NCBI RefSeq assembly: GCF_008806595.1
Contig: NZ_VZRB01000006.1
Location: 124,001 to 188,000, forward strand
Length of the DNA: 64,000 bases
Source: Streptomyces luteolifulvus
GTDB lineage: Bacteria > Actinomycetota > Actinomycetes > Streptomycetales > Streptomycetaceae
Direction of reading: 5' to 3'
A program made the position numbers and the translations under genes. Under the pieces are notes generated by a model. It searched no databases and was not told the DNA's origin. It saw only the letters and a program-made list of their open reading frames with translations. Below are positions 50,197 through 58,910 of the stretch, one piece after another (positions within the stretch are counted from its first letter, which is position 1; each line of letters starts with the position of its first letter).

Positions 50197-50227
50197 ACTA
50201 TCTTTCATCCATTCAAAATGATGTCAA
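50197..50227 (-). promoter_or_regulatory. Candidate promoter of the Cys-rich peptide operon
   Basis: Reading leftward, TTGACA (50222-50227) is followed after 19 bp by GATAGT (50197-50202), or after 18 bp by AGATAG, in an unusually AT-rich patch for this genome. It lies about 100 bp upstream of the 50100 start and is the only good promoter-like sequence there. Confidence 0.45.
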
Positions 50228-50313
50228 GGTGGATGTTGTTCCGTGCCGTCTCCTCGCCTCAAACGCCGAAGCACTGTGATGCGCCGGAAGCCCGATGTAC
50301 TACGAACATCTCA

Positions 50314-50500
50314 CAGCTCCGTCCCTGGAACAGGATCTCGCCGTGCGTCGCGTAGCTGACCCCGCCGCGCATGCGGCCCCTCTGGGTGCCTGGCTCCACG
50401 CATGGAGTGACTCCTCGTGAGTGCCCCGTGCAGTGCGCAGTGCAGCCAGCGCCGGAATACTGAACCGTTACCGGCCAATATCAGCACAGAGTGCCCATGA
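50314..50500 (-). pseudogene. Scar of a deleted peptide ABC operon (dppA 5' end fused to dppD pieces)
   Basis: Leftward reading shows three pieces in order. First, an upstream region and start like those of the 38909 gene (TCCACGCATGGAGTG shared; MRGARH at 50403). Second, a fragment matching the GVSY segment of an OppD-type ATPase (compare about 35165). Third, the THGEILFQGR segment (compare about 35035), sharing CCCTGGAACAGGATCTCGCC. Everything between is deleted, including both permeases. The source was closely related to operon 1. Confidence 0.7.
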
Positions 50501-50811
50501 TGCACGCAAGCACGGGCGGTACGGGTCACCGGCCGCACGGTCGTCCGAGCCGTCACCGGCAAGAGGGGCAGATACGGTCGGGGGACATCGTCAGGCCGTC
50601 ACCAGGGCAGCTTCACCGGTGTGGACCAATGGCTGTCTCGTTCCCGTCTCAGGTTCATTTCCGCAGGCCACAGGCTGTTCACGCACCGTTGACGGGTGTG
50701 GAGCAGCGCTGGTAGACACACTCATCATTCCCGTCGGCGACACCCCGTCCGGTCCGGTCCAGCAGTCCGACAAGCCGTCCCTGTGCGAGCGATGACGCGA
50801 GGTCACGACCT

Positions 50812-52686
50812 ATGAGCACACAAGTCCACGGCAATGGGCTCTCGGGCCCGAGGAGATTACGATCCCGGGCCAGCAGGCTCCTCGCCGCGGTCGGGGCAGC
50901 CGCCCTGACGTTGTCGGCCGGGCTCGCGACCCCGCTCAACCCGGCGCCCCACCGGGCCGCGGCCGCGGAAGGCGACAGCGTCCTGACCGTCGCGGTCGCG
51001 CAGAGCGTGGACTCGCTGAGCCCGTTCCTGGCGTCCCGGCTGCTCAGCACCAGCATCCACCGGCTGATGTACGAATACCTGACCAACTACGACCCCAGGG
51101 ACGCCCGCGCCATCCCCGGCCTGGCGACCAGGTGGGAGTCGTCCCCCGACAAACTGACCTGGACGTACACCATCCGCTCCGACTCCCAGTGGTCGGACGG
51201 ACAGCAGGCCACCGCCGAGGACGCGGCATGGACGTTCAACAAGATGATGACCGACGAGGGCGCCGCCACCGCCAACGGCAGCTTCGTCACCAACTTCAAG
51301 AAGGTCACCGCACTCAGCCCCGCCAAGCTGGTCATCGAACTGAAGACGCCGCAGGCCACCATGACAGCCCTCGACGTGCCGATCGTCCCCAAGCACGTCT
51401 GGGGGAAGGTCACGGACTTCTCCGAATTCAACAACGACAAGAGCTTCCCCGTCGTCGGGAACGGGCCGTTCGTCCTCACCGACTACAAGCCCGACAGCTA
51501 CGTACGCCTCAAGGCGAACAAGGACTTCTGGCGGGGCACGCCGAAGTTCGACGAGATGGTCTTCCGCTACTACAAGGACCAGGACGCCGCCGTGGCCGCC
51601 CTGCGCAAGGGCGAGGTCTCCTTCGTCGCGGGCTCCCCCTCGCTGACCCCCGCTCAGGCGGCCTCCCTCGAGAGCGAGAAGGACATCCACGTCAACGACG
51701 CTCCCGGCCGCCGGTTCTACGCCCTAGCCATCAACCCTGGCGCCAAGGCGAGGAACGGCCAGAAGTTCGGCGACGGCGACCCCTCCCTGCTGGACGTACG
51801 GGTGCGGCACGCCCTGTTCATGGCGGTCGACCGCAAGGCCGTCATCGACAAGGTGTTCCAGGGCCACGCAGTCCAGGGCCAGGGCTACATCCCGCCGCGC
51901 TTCTCGCAGTACTTCTGGAAGCCATCGGCGAGCCAGGAACTCGCCTACGCCCCACAGCGGGCAGCCCGGCTGCTCGACGAGGCCGGCTACCGGAGGAACA
52001 ACAGCTCCGGCAAACGTCTCGGCAAGGACGGCAAGCCGATCACGTACCGGATCCTCTGCCATGCCACCGACCCGAACGACAAGGCGGTCGGTCAGTACCT
52101 CAAGGAGTGGTGGGGCAGACTCGGCATCGGTGTCACCCTCGACTGCCTGGACAACGTGAGCGACCCGTGGCTCGCGGGCACCTACGACCTTGCCTTCGAC
52201 GGCTGGTCCGTCAACCCGGACCCCGATTTCGTCCTGTCGATCCACACCTGCGCGGCCCTGCCCGCCACCCCGAAGGACAGCGGCGCCACGGACAACTTCG
52301 TCTGCGACAAGCAGTACGACGACCTGTACACGCGCCAGCTCTCCGAGTACGACCCCGCCAAACGGGCCACCATAGTCAAGCAGATGGAGTCGCGGCTGTA
52401 CGACCTGGGGTACATGAACGTCATGGCGTACCCGAACGCCGTCGAGGCGTATCGGACCGACCAGATCAAGTCGATCCGGACGATGCCGAGCGACGCGGGC
52501 AACATCTACGGCCAGGACGGCTACTGGAGCTGGTGGTCGGCTGTTCCGGCGGACAGGACGGGATCCTCCGACGACGCCGGAGCGACCGGCGTGATCGTCG
52601 GCGGTGTCGTGGGAGCCGCGGTGCTGGTGGGCGCCGGCGTCTTCTTCGCTCTGCGCCGCCGGTCCACGGTCGACGACCGTGAATAG
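50812..52686 (+). CDS. Peptide ABC transporter substrate-binding protein with C-terminal membrane anchor
   Basis: A 624-residue SBP family 5 protein. A Sec-type signal peptide (about 20-50, RLLAAVGAAALTLSAGLA, cleavage near AAA/AE) has no lipobox. Binding-protein motifs include LTVAVAQSVDSLSPFLASRL, WTYTIRSDSQWSDGQQATAE and FPVVGNGPFVLTDY. Unusually, the C-terminus has a transmembrane helix (about 590-612, GVIVGGVVGAAVLVGAGVFF) followed by RRRSTVDDRE, so the protein is anchored at its C-terminus rather than by lipid. First gene of operon 2 (A-B-C-D-F, all rightward). ATG 50812 with GAGG upstream. Confidence 0.88.
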   Translation: MSTQVHGNGLSGPRRLRSRASRLLAAVGAAALTLSAGLATPLNPAPHRAAAAEGDSVLTVAVAQSVDSLSPFLASRLLSTSIHRLMYEYLTNYDPRDARAIPGLATRWESSPDKLTWTYTIRSDSQWSDGQQATAEDAAWTFNKMMTDEGAATANGSFVTNFKKVTALSPAKLVIELKTPQATMTALDVPIVPKHVWGKVTDFSEFNNDKSFPVVGNGPFVLTDYKPDSYVRLKANKDFWRGTPKFDEMVFRYYKDQDAAVAALRKGEVSFVAGSPSLTPAQAASLESEKDIHVNDAPGRRFYALAINPGAKARNGQKFGDGDPSLLDVRVRHALFMAVDRKAVIDKVFQGHAVQGQGYIPPRFSQYFWKPSASQELAYAPQRAARLLDEAGYRRNNSSGKRLGKDGKPITYRILCHATDPNDKAVGQYLKEWWGRLGIGVTLDCLDNVSDPWLAGTYDLAFDGWSVNPDPDFVLSIHTCAALPATPKDSGATDNFVCDKQYDDLYTRQLSEYDPAKRATIVKQMESRLYDLGYMNVMAYPNAVEAYRTDQIKSIRTMPSDAGNIYGQDGYWSWWSAVPADRTGSSDDAGATGVIVGGVVGAAVLVGAGVFFALRRRSTVDDRE

Positions 52687-52689
52687 CCG

Positions 52690-53757
52690 ATGACCGCCGA
52701 CGCATCACCCACACCAGCCGGGAAGACCGTCGGTCCGGCCCCGGCCGGACCGGCGGCACACGGCCCCTGGGCATACACCACCGCCGTGTACCTCCGGTAC
52801 GGCGTCGGCAAACTGGGCGGCGCCGCCGTCTCGCTGCTCGCCGTGCTCGTCACCGGCTTCTTCCTGTTCCGGCTGATCCCGGGCGACCCGGTCAAGACCA
52901 TGACCGGTGGCCGTCCGGTGTCCACCGAGCAATTGGTCGCCTACCGAAAGGAGTTCGGGCTCGACCTGCCGCTGTGGCAGCAGTTCACCGACTACTGCGG
53001 TGAGGCACTCACCGGCGACCTCGGCACCTCGTACCAGTTCCGCGCCCCGGTCATCGACAAGATCAGCGAGGCCCTGCCGAACACGCTGCTGCTGACCGGC
53101 ACGGCATTCGTCCTCTACACCGCGCTCGGCATCTTTCTCGGCACCCGTGCGGCCTGGCGCCACGGCCGGCTCGTGGACCGGCTGCACACCGGTCTGGCGC
53201 TGACCCTCTACTCCGTGCCGTCGTTCTGGCTGGGCCTGCTGCTCATCATCGTGTTCTCGGTGGGTACCGGGCCGATCCCCGGGCTGTTCCCCACCGGCGG
53301 CATGGAATCGGGCGGCGAGGAGGGCTTCGCGTACGTCCTCGACGTCGCCCACCATCTGATCCTGCCCGTGGTCACGCTGGTTGCGGTCGAGTACGGGCAG
53401 ACCCTGCTGGTCACCCGCTCGGCGCTGCTCGACGAGATGGGCAGCGACTATCTGACCACCGCCCGGGCCAAGGGCCTCAGGGACGACCTGGTCCGGCGCC
53501 GCCACGCCGTGCCGAACGCGCTGCTGCCGACCGTGACGCTGGTCTTCGTCAACCTCGGCCGGACGGTCGCCGGCGTGATCCTCGTCGAGACGGTGTTCTC
53601 CTGGCCGGGTCTGGGCGGCCTGTTCTACCAGGCCCTGAGCGTGCCGGACCTGCCCCTGGTCCAGGGCCTGTTCCTCTTCTTCGCTGCAGCGGTGATCATC
53701 ATGAACACTCTTGCTGACCTGGTCTATCCCCTGCTCGACCCCCGGGTGGGCCGGTGA
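52690..53757 (+). CDS. Oligopeptide/dipeptide ABC transporter permease (OppB/DppB type), operon 2
   Basis: A 355-residue permease with a roughly 35-residue cytoplasmic N-terminal extension before YLRYGVGKLGGAAVSLLAVL. FFLFRLIPGDPVKTMTGGRP and FGLDLPLWQQFTDYCGEAL are OppB/DppB hallmarks, and the EAA-type loop is ARAKGLRDDLVRRRHAVPN. It starts 3 bp after the binding-protein stop. The GTG of the next permease overlaps its TGA. The sequence is clearly more distant from the other two OppB-type permeases than they are from each other. Confidence 0.9.
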   Translation: MTADASPTPAGKTVGPAPAGPAAHGPWAYTTAVYLRYGVGKLGGAAVSLLAVLVTGFFLFRLIPGDPVKTMTGGRPVSTEQLVAYRKEFGLDLPLWQQFTDYCGEALTGDLGTSYQFRAPVIDKISEALPNTLLLTGTAFVLYTALGIFLGTRAAWRHGRLVDRLHTGLALTLYSVPSFWLGLLLIIVFSVGTGPIPGLFPTGGMESGGEEGFAYVLDVAHHLILPVVTLVAVEYGQTLLVTRSALLDEMGSDYLTTARAKGLRDDLVRRRHAVPNALLPTVTLVFVNLGRTVAGVILVETVFSWPGLGGLFYQALSVPDLPLVQGLFLFFAAAVIIMNTLADLVYPLLDPRVGR

Positions 53758-54677
53758 AGACCGACATCCCCGCCCCGGCGGCCGGGGCGGGCCCGCGCCG
53801 CCTCGCCTGGCAGCGCCGCCGGCGTTCCGCCGTACGGTTCTGGAAGCAGTACCGCACCCACCGCGCGGGACTGGTGGGCATGACCGCGCTCACCCTGTTC
53901 GCACTGGTCGCACTCACCGCGCCGTTGACTGTCGGATCCGACGTGGCCGGGGTGACCGACGCTCCGGGCCGACCGATGGAGAGCCCGAGCGGCGAGTTCC
54001 CGCTGGGCACCGACCGGTTCGGGCGCGATCTGCTGGGCCTGCTGGTCTGGGGGTCGCGGGTCTCGCTGCTGGTGGGGCTGCTGGCGGCGGTGCTGTCGGT
54101 GGCGATCGGCACGTTGGTGGGCATCACGGCCGGGCACTTCAAGGGCGCGTACGCGACCGTGCTGATGCGGGTCACGGACTGGTTCCTGGTGATGCCGACG
54201 CTGGTGCTCGCCATCGCGCTGGCCACCGTGATGTCCCGCTCGCTGGGCACGGTGATCCTGGCGATCGGCGTGACCTCATGGCCGACGACAGCCCGGCTGG
54301 TGCGGGCGCAGACGCTGGCAGTGGAGTCGCGGCCGTACATCGAACGCGCGAAGGCGCTCGGCGGCGGGCACCGGCACATCATGGCCCGGCACGTGCTGCC
54401 CAATGTGATGCCGCTGGTGCTGGCGCAGGCGACCCTGATGGTCTCCGGCGCGATCCTCGCCGAGGCGACGCTTGCCTTCCTGGGGCTCGGTGATCCGACG
54501 GTGGTGTCGTGGGGCGGGCTGCTCCAGGAGGCGCGGGAGGCAGGTGCGGTGAGTTCTGGCGACTGGTGGTATCTGGTGCCGCCCGGTATCGCGATCGCGG
54601 CGGTGGCGCTGGCGTTCACGCTGTGCGGGCGTGCGGTGGAGTCGGTGCTCAACCCCCGGCTGGGGGTGGACCGTTGA
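53754..54677 (+). CDS. Oligopeptide/dipeptide ABC transporter permease (OppC/DppC type), operon 2
   Basis: A 307-residue permease. An N-terminal RRSAVRFWKQYRTHRAGLVG segment (OppC_N) precedes the first of about six helices; the EAA loop is AKALGGGHRHIMARHVLPN and the end is RAVESVLNPRLGVDR. The GTG at 53754 overlaps the preceding stop (GTGA), and its own TGA overlaps the TTG of the next gene, so the operon is translationally coupled throughout. Confidence 0.9.
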   Translation: MKTDIPAPAAGAGPRRLAWQRRRRSAVRFWKQYRTHRAGLVGMTALTLFALVALTAPLTVGSDVAGVTDAPGRPMESPSGEFPLGTDRFGRDLLGLLVWGSRVSLLVGLLAAVLSVAIGTLVGITAGHFKGAYATVLMRVTDWFLVMPTLVLAIALATVMSRSLGTVILAIGVTSWPTTARLVRAQTLAVESRPYIERAKALGGGHRHIMARHVLPNVMPLVLAQATLMVSGAILAEATLAFLGLGDPTVVSWGGLLQEAREAGAVSSGDWWYLVPPGIAIAAVALAFTLCGRAVESVLNPRLGVDR

Positions 54678-55666
54678 CACTGCTGGAGGTCCGGAACCTC
54701 GACGTCACCTACCCGAGTGGGGCGGCCGCGGTGCGGGGCGTGGACCTGTTGCTGGCGGCCGGGCAGAAGCTCGGCATCGCGGGCGAATCGGGCTGCGGCA
54801 AGTCCACGCTGGCGCTCGCGCTGCTGCGGCTGCTGCCGACCGGGACCCGGGTCGGCGGGGAGGTCCTGCTGGACGGCGAGGACATACTCACCATGCGGTG
54901 GGGGCAGGTTCGGGCGGTCCGCTGGGCGGGCGCCTCGATCGTCTTCCAGGGCGCGATGCACTCGCTGAACCCCGTGCACCGCGTCGGCGACCAAATCTCC
55001 GAGCCGGTCCTGCTGCACCGCAAGGCCACCCCGGCGGCCGCGAAGCAGCAGGCCGGGGAGCTGTTGGAGCACGTGGGTCTCCCGGTGGCGCGGGCGGCGG
55101 CGTATCCGCACGAACTCTCCGGCGGGCAGCGCCAGCGCGTGATGATCGCCATGGCCCTTGCCTGCGCACCCAGGCTGATCATCGCCGACGAACCGACGAC
55201 GGCCCTGGACGTGATGATCCAGGCGCAGATCCTGCGGCTGATCGAACAGCTCGTCGCCGAGCAGAACCTGGGCCTGATCATGATCAGTCACGATCTCGCG
55301 GTCCTCGCAGACACCTGCGACCGGCTCGCGGTGATGTACGCGGGCCGGGTGGTCGAGGAGGGGCCTGCCCGAGAGGTCCACGAGGGAGCCCGGCACCCCT
55401 ACGCCAAGGCATTGTCGGCTGCCTTCCCGCGCATTGGCGACCGTGCCTCCCGGTTCACCCCGCGCGGCCTGGCCGGCGACCCGCCCGACCCGGCCGCGCT
55501 GCCCTCCGGTTGCGCCTTCCACCCGCGCTGCCCGGTCGCGCTGGACTCCTGCGCCGTGGACGACCAGGCTCTGCGGGTGGCGGGACCGGGGCGGCGGGCC
55601 GCTTGTGTGCACGTGTCGGCGACGGTGCCGGGGCCGACGACCGAGGACGCGAGGAACGGTACATGA
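54674..55666 (+). CDS. Oligopeptide/dipeptide ABC transporter ATP-binding protein (OppD/DppD type), operon 2
   Basis: A 330-residue ATPase with Walker [11 protein letters not shown]-loop VFQGAMHSLNPV, signature LSGGQRQRVMIAMALA, Walker B LIIADEPTTALD, HDLAV, and the C-terminal CAFHPRCPVALDSC extension. The start is TTG 54674, overlapping the upstream TGA (TTGA) with GGGGGTGG just before it; it gives (M)TLLEVRNLDVTY, the right length. The Q-loop GAM in place of the usual DPM/DAL is characteristic of one DppD subgroup. Confidence 0.88.
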   Translation: MTLLEVRNLDVTYPSGAAAVRGVDLLLAAGQKLGIAGESGCGKSTLALALLRLLPTGTRVGGEVLLDGEDILTMRWGQVRAVRWAGASIVFQGAMHSLNPVHRVGDQISEPVLLHRKATPAAAKQQAGELLEHVGLPVARAAAYPHELSGGQRQRVMIAMALACAPRLIIADEPTTALDVMIQAQILRLIEQLVAEQNLGLIMISHDLAVLADTCDRLAVMYAGRVVEEGPAREVHEGARHPYAKALSAAFPRIGDRASRFTPRGLAGDPPDPAALPSGCAFHPRCPVALDSCAVDDQALRVAGPGRRAACVHVSATVPGPTTEDARNGT

Positions 55667-56640
55667 CGCTGTTGAGGGCAGTGGGACTGCACGTCACCTA
55701 CCCCGGCCGGCACGGCGGCCCGCCAGCATGCGCGGTGGACGGCGTCGAACTCGACGTCGGGGCTGGGGAGATCGTGGCCCTGGTCGGCGAGTCCGGCTGC
55801 GGAAAGACGACGCTGGCCCGGGCGCTGCTGGGTCTGGTACGGCCGACGCGGGGCCGCGTCAGCTTCGGCGGGCGGCCACTGGAGTACTCCTCTCGGGCCC
55901 TGAAGACGTACCGCAAACGCGTCCAGTTGGTCCTCCAGGACCCGACCGGATCACTCAACCCACGGCACACGGTGTACGACGCAGTCGCGGAGGGTCTGCG
56001 GATCCACGGGTACGGCGGCGATGAGCGGGCGGCGGTCGCGGAGGCCCTGTCGCGGGCGGGCCTCAGGCCTCCCGAGTCCTTCTTTCTCCGCTACCCGCAC
56101 GAGTTGTCCGGCGGTCAGCGCCAACGAGTCGTCATCGCGGGCGCGTTGGTCCTGGAACCCGAACTCATCGTCGCCGATGAGCCGGTGGCCTCCCTGGACG
56201 CCTCCGTACGCGGCGAGATCCTGGCCCTGCTGCTGCGCCTGCGCACCGAACTGGGCCTGTCCGCGCTGGTGGTGACCCACGACCTGGGCCTGGCGTGGAA
56301 CATCGCCGACCGGGTCGCGGTGATGTACCTGGGCCGGATCGTGGAAACGGGTGATGTGGAGCAGGTTCTGACGGTACCCCGGCACCCCTACACGCAGGCC
56401 CTGTTGTCGGTCCTGCCGGAGGCCCCCGGAAACCCTGTCGTTCTCACCGGCGAGCCCCCGGACCCATCCCGCATCCCCTCCGGCTGCCGCTTCCACGCGC
56501 GGTGCCAGATTCTGGGGAGCGGAGAGGCGGAACGGGCCGGGGTCGAGGAGGCGTGCCGGGACGAGGATCCCGGGGTGCTGGACGGGGGCGGGGAGGCGCA
56601 GGTGGCTTGCCACTGGGCGCGGGCGACCATCACGGAGTGA
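55663..56640 (+). CDS. Oligopeptide/dipeptide ABC transporter ATP-binding protein (OppF/DppF type), operon 2
   Basis: A 325-residue ATPase closing operon 2. Walker A GESGCGKTT, Q-loop VLQDPTGSLNPR, signature LSGGQRQRVVIAGALVL, Walker B LIVADEPVASLD and HDLGL are intact; the C-terminal Cys-containing extension (SGCRFHARCQI) is followed by an atypical acidic stretch (GSGEAERAGVEEACRDED) before the final ACHW. The ATG overlaps the upstream stop (ATGA). A bidirectional terminator follows. Confidence 0.88.
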   Translation: MTLLRAVGLHVTYPGRHGGPPACAVDGVELDVGAGEIVALVGESGCGKTTLARALLGLVRPTRGRVSFGGRPLEYSSRALKTYRKRVQLVLQDPTGSLNPRHTVYDAVAEGLRIHGYGGDERAAVAEALSRAGLRPPESFFLRYPHELSGGQRQRVVIAGALVLEPELIVADEPVASLDASVRGEILALLLRLRTELGLSALVVTHDLGLAWNIADRVAVMYLGRIVETGDVEQVLTVPRHPYTQALLSVLPEAPGNPVVLTGEPPDPSRIPSGCRFHARCQILGSGEAERAGVEEACRDEDPGVLDGGGEAQVACHWARATITE

Positions 56641-56658
56641 CCGCGGCACAAGGAAATG

Positions 56659-56696
56659 CCGGTTCCCGGCACCCTGTTGGGGGTGCCGGGAACCGG
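56659..56696. terminator. Bidirectional terminator between convergent peptide-import operons 2 and 3
   Basis: A perfect 15-bp stem (56659-56673 and 56682-56696) with an 8-base loop lies between stop codons at 56640 (plus) and 56718 (minus). Confidence 0.85.
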
Positions 56697-56717
56697 TGGT
56701 CGTACCGATGCGGCGGA

Positions 56718-57857
56718 TCAGGCTACGTGCACGACGTCCTTCTCCTCGGCGAAGTGGCATGCCGACTCGTGGGCCGCCGGGGTGTCCGAGCCCTTGAAGC
56801 TCTCGGGGATCGCGAGGAGCGGGACCTCCTCGGCGCACTTGTCCTGCGCCTTCCAGCAGCGGGTGCGGAAGCGGCAGCCCGAGGGCGGGTTGGCCGGCGA
56901 GGGCACGTCACCGGTCAGGATGATCCGCTCGCGGTGCTCACGGGCCTCCGGGTCCGGCACGGGCACCGCGGAGAGCAGCGCCTGGGTGTAGGGGTGTGTC
57001 GGGTGGTCGTAGATCTGCTCGTCGGAGCCGATCTCCGCAATCCGTCCGAGGTACATCACCCCCACACGGTCCGAGATGTGCCGGACGATCGACAGGTCGT
57101 GCGCGATGAAGATGTAGGAGAGGTTGAACTCGTCCTGCAGTCGCTCCATCAGGTTGATGACCTGGGCCTGGACGGACACGTCCAGGGCCGAGACCGGCTC
57201 GTCGCAGATGATGATCTCGGGGTTGAGTGCGAGGCCGCGGGCGATGCCGATGCGCTGGCGCTGACCGCCCGAGAACTGGTGCGGGTAGCGGTTGATGTAC
57301 TCGGGGTTGAGGCCCACGACGTCCAGCAGTTCCTGGACCTTGCGGCGCCGGTCGCCCTTCGGGGCCACCTCGGGGTGGATGTCGAAGGGCTCCCCGATGA
57401 TGTCGCCTACCGTCATACGGGGGTTGAGCGAGGTGTACGGGTCCTGGAACACCATCTGGATGTTGCGGCGTACGGCCTTCAGGGCGCGCCCGGACAGTCT
57501 GGTGATGTCCTGGCCCTTGTAGAAGATCTCGCCCGCGGTGGCCCGCTCCAGGTTCATCAGAAGCTTGGCGACGGTCGACTTGCCGCAGCCGGACTCGCCC
57601 ACGATGCCCAGGGTCTCGCCCTGGTACAGGTCGAAGGAGACGCCGTCGACGGCCTTGACCGCGCCGATCTGCCGCTTGAACAGGATGCCCTGGGTGAGCG
57701 GGAAGTGCTTCACCAGGTTGCGCACCTGCAGGATCGGCTCACCGCGCTCGACAGGGGCGTCGATCGCGGCGACCGCCTCCGCCTCGGAATGGGCGTCCAC
57801 GACCTCCACGTCGGATACGTTCGGCGTGGCGTCCTGCGGCTCGTCGGTCTCAGCCAT
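56718..57857 (-). CDS. Oligopeptide ABC transporter ATP-binding protein (OppF type), operon 3
   Basis: A 379-residue ATPase with an acidic N-terminal extension (about 1-38, MAETDEPQDATPNVSDVEVV) absent from its operon 1 paralogue. Walker [53 protein letters not shown] and HDLSI are present, and the C-terminus has [14 protein letters not shown]. The ATG at 57857 has AAGGAGACG upstream and overlaps the OppD stop by 8 bp, the same overlap as in operon 1, supporting descent from one ancestral operon. Confidence 0.9.
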   Translation of the reverse strand: MAETDEPQDATPNVSDVEVVDAHSEAEAVAAIDAPVERGEPILQVRNLVKHFPLTQGILFKRQIGAVKAVDGVSFDLYQGETLGIVGESGCGKSTVAKLLMNLERATAGEIFYKGQDITRLSGRALKAVRRNIQMVFQDPYTSLNPRMTVGDIIGEPFDIHPEVAPKGDRRRKVQELLDVVGLNPEYINRYPHQFSGGQRQRIGIARGLALNPEIIICDEPVSALDVSVQAQVINLMERLQDEFNLSYIFIAHDLSIVRHISDRVGVMYLGRIAEIGSDEQIYDHPTHPYTQALLSAVPVPDPEAREHRERIILTGDVPSPANPPSGCRFRTRCWKAQDKCAEEVPLLAIPESFKGSDTPAAHESACHFAEEKDVVHVA

Positions 57858-58899
57858 GGATCGTCTCCTTCCGGAAGTGGCACGCCGAGGCACGGCCGAC
57901 CAGCTCGGAGCCGTCCTGCTCGGTGACCCCCAGCAGGTCCGGGACCTCGGTGCGGCACACGTCCTCGGCCTTCGGGCAGCGCGGGTTGAAGGCGCAACCG
58001 GACGGGATGCGCAGCAGGTTGGGCGGCAGACCCTTGATCGCGTACAGCTCCTGGCCCTTCTGGTCCAGGCGCGGGATCGAGTCCAGCAGACCACGGGTGT
58101 ACGGGTGCGCCGGGCGCTTGTACAGCTCGTGGACCGGGGCCCGCTCCACGATCCGGCCCGCGTACATCACGGCGATCTTGTCGGCCACGTCGGCGACCAC
58201 GCCGAGGTCGTGGGTGATCAGGATCAGGCCCATGTTGTACTCGCGCTGCAGCTCCGCTAGCAGGTCCATGACCTGGGCCTGGACCGTCACGTCGAGAGCC
58301 GTTGTGGGCTCGTCGGCGATGATCAGGTCCGGCTCCAGGGCCAGCGCCATGGCGATCATGATGCGCTGGCGCATACCGCCGGAGAACTGGTGCGGGTAGT
58401 CGTTCACCCGGGCCGCGGCGGCCGGGATCTTCACCCGGTCCATCAGCTCGATCGCCTTGGCCTTGGCGTCCTTCTTGGACATGCCCTGGTGGACGCGGAA
58501 CATCTCGCCGAGCTGGTAGCCGACGCTGAGCACCGGGTTGAGCGAGCTGAGCGCGTCCTGGAAGATCATGGCGATGCGCTGGCCGCGGATCTTGCGGCGT
58601 TCCTCGCCGGACATCTTCAGCATGTCCTGGCCGCGGAAGAGGATCTCGCCCTGCGGGATCGTCGCCGGGGGCATGTCGAGGATGCCCATGATCGCCTGCG
58701 CGGTCACGGACTTGCCGGAGCCGGACTCGCCGAGCACGGCGAGCGTCTCGCCGGCCTTGACGCTGTAGTTGACGCCGTTGACGGCCCGTACGACACCCTC
58801 ACGGGTGCGGAACTCGACGTGCAGGTCGCGCACTTCGAGGAGCGGGCCGCCGTTGTCCTCACGCGGCGAGGGCACGAAGGCTTCTTCGATGATGGTCAC
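57850..58899 (-). CDS. Oligopeptide ABC transporter ATP-binding protein (OppD type), operon 3
   Basis: A 349-residue ATPase. GTG 58899 has GGGAGGCG upstream and yields TIIEEAFVPSPREDNGG before the conserved LLEVRDLHVEFRTREG. Walker A GESGSGKSV, IFQDALSSLNPVLS, FSGGMRQRIMIAMALAL, LIIADEPTTALD and HDLGV are present, with a CAFNPRCPKAEDVC extension. It is very similar to the 34278 gene apart from the extra N-terminal residues and a longer C-terminus. Confidence 0.9.
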   Translation of the reverse strand: MTIIEEAFVPSPREDNGGPLLEVRDLHVEFRTREGVVRAVNGVNYSVKAGETLAVLGESGSGKSVTAQAIMGILDMPPATIPQGEILFRGQDMLKMSGEERRKIRGQRIAMIFQDALSSLNPVLSVGYQLGEMFRVHQGMSKKDAKAKAIELMDRVKIPAAAARVNDYPHQFSGGMRQRIMIAMALALEPDLIIADEPTTALDVTVQAQVMDLLAELQREYNMGLILITHDLGVVADVADKIAVMYAGRIVERAPVHELYKRPAHPYTRGLLDSIPRLDQKGQELYAIKGLPPNLLRIPSGCAFNPRCPKAEDVCRTEVPDLLGVTEQDGSELVGRASACHFRKETIHG

Positions 58900-58910
58900 G
58901 TACGCCTCCC

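Larger units (their letters stand above)
50101..50811. other. Intergenic region between the peptide operon and peptide-import operon 2
   Basis: This 711-bp divergent region holds the candidate promoter at 50197-50227 for the leftward operon, the degenerate oligopeptide-transporter scar at 50314-50500, and about 300 bp (50500-50811) upstream of the rightward binding-protein gene in which I see no gene. A GAGG ribosome-binding site precedes 50812. Confidence 0.6.

Noticed and set aside
50812..56640. Peptide-import operon 2 as part of the peptide-biosynthesis operon
   Set aside because: It is divergently transcribed, separated by a transporter scar and has normal import-type architecture; an immunity or reuptake role is possible but nothing in the sequence supports it.
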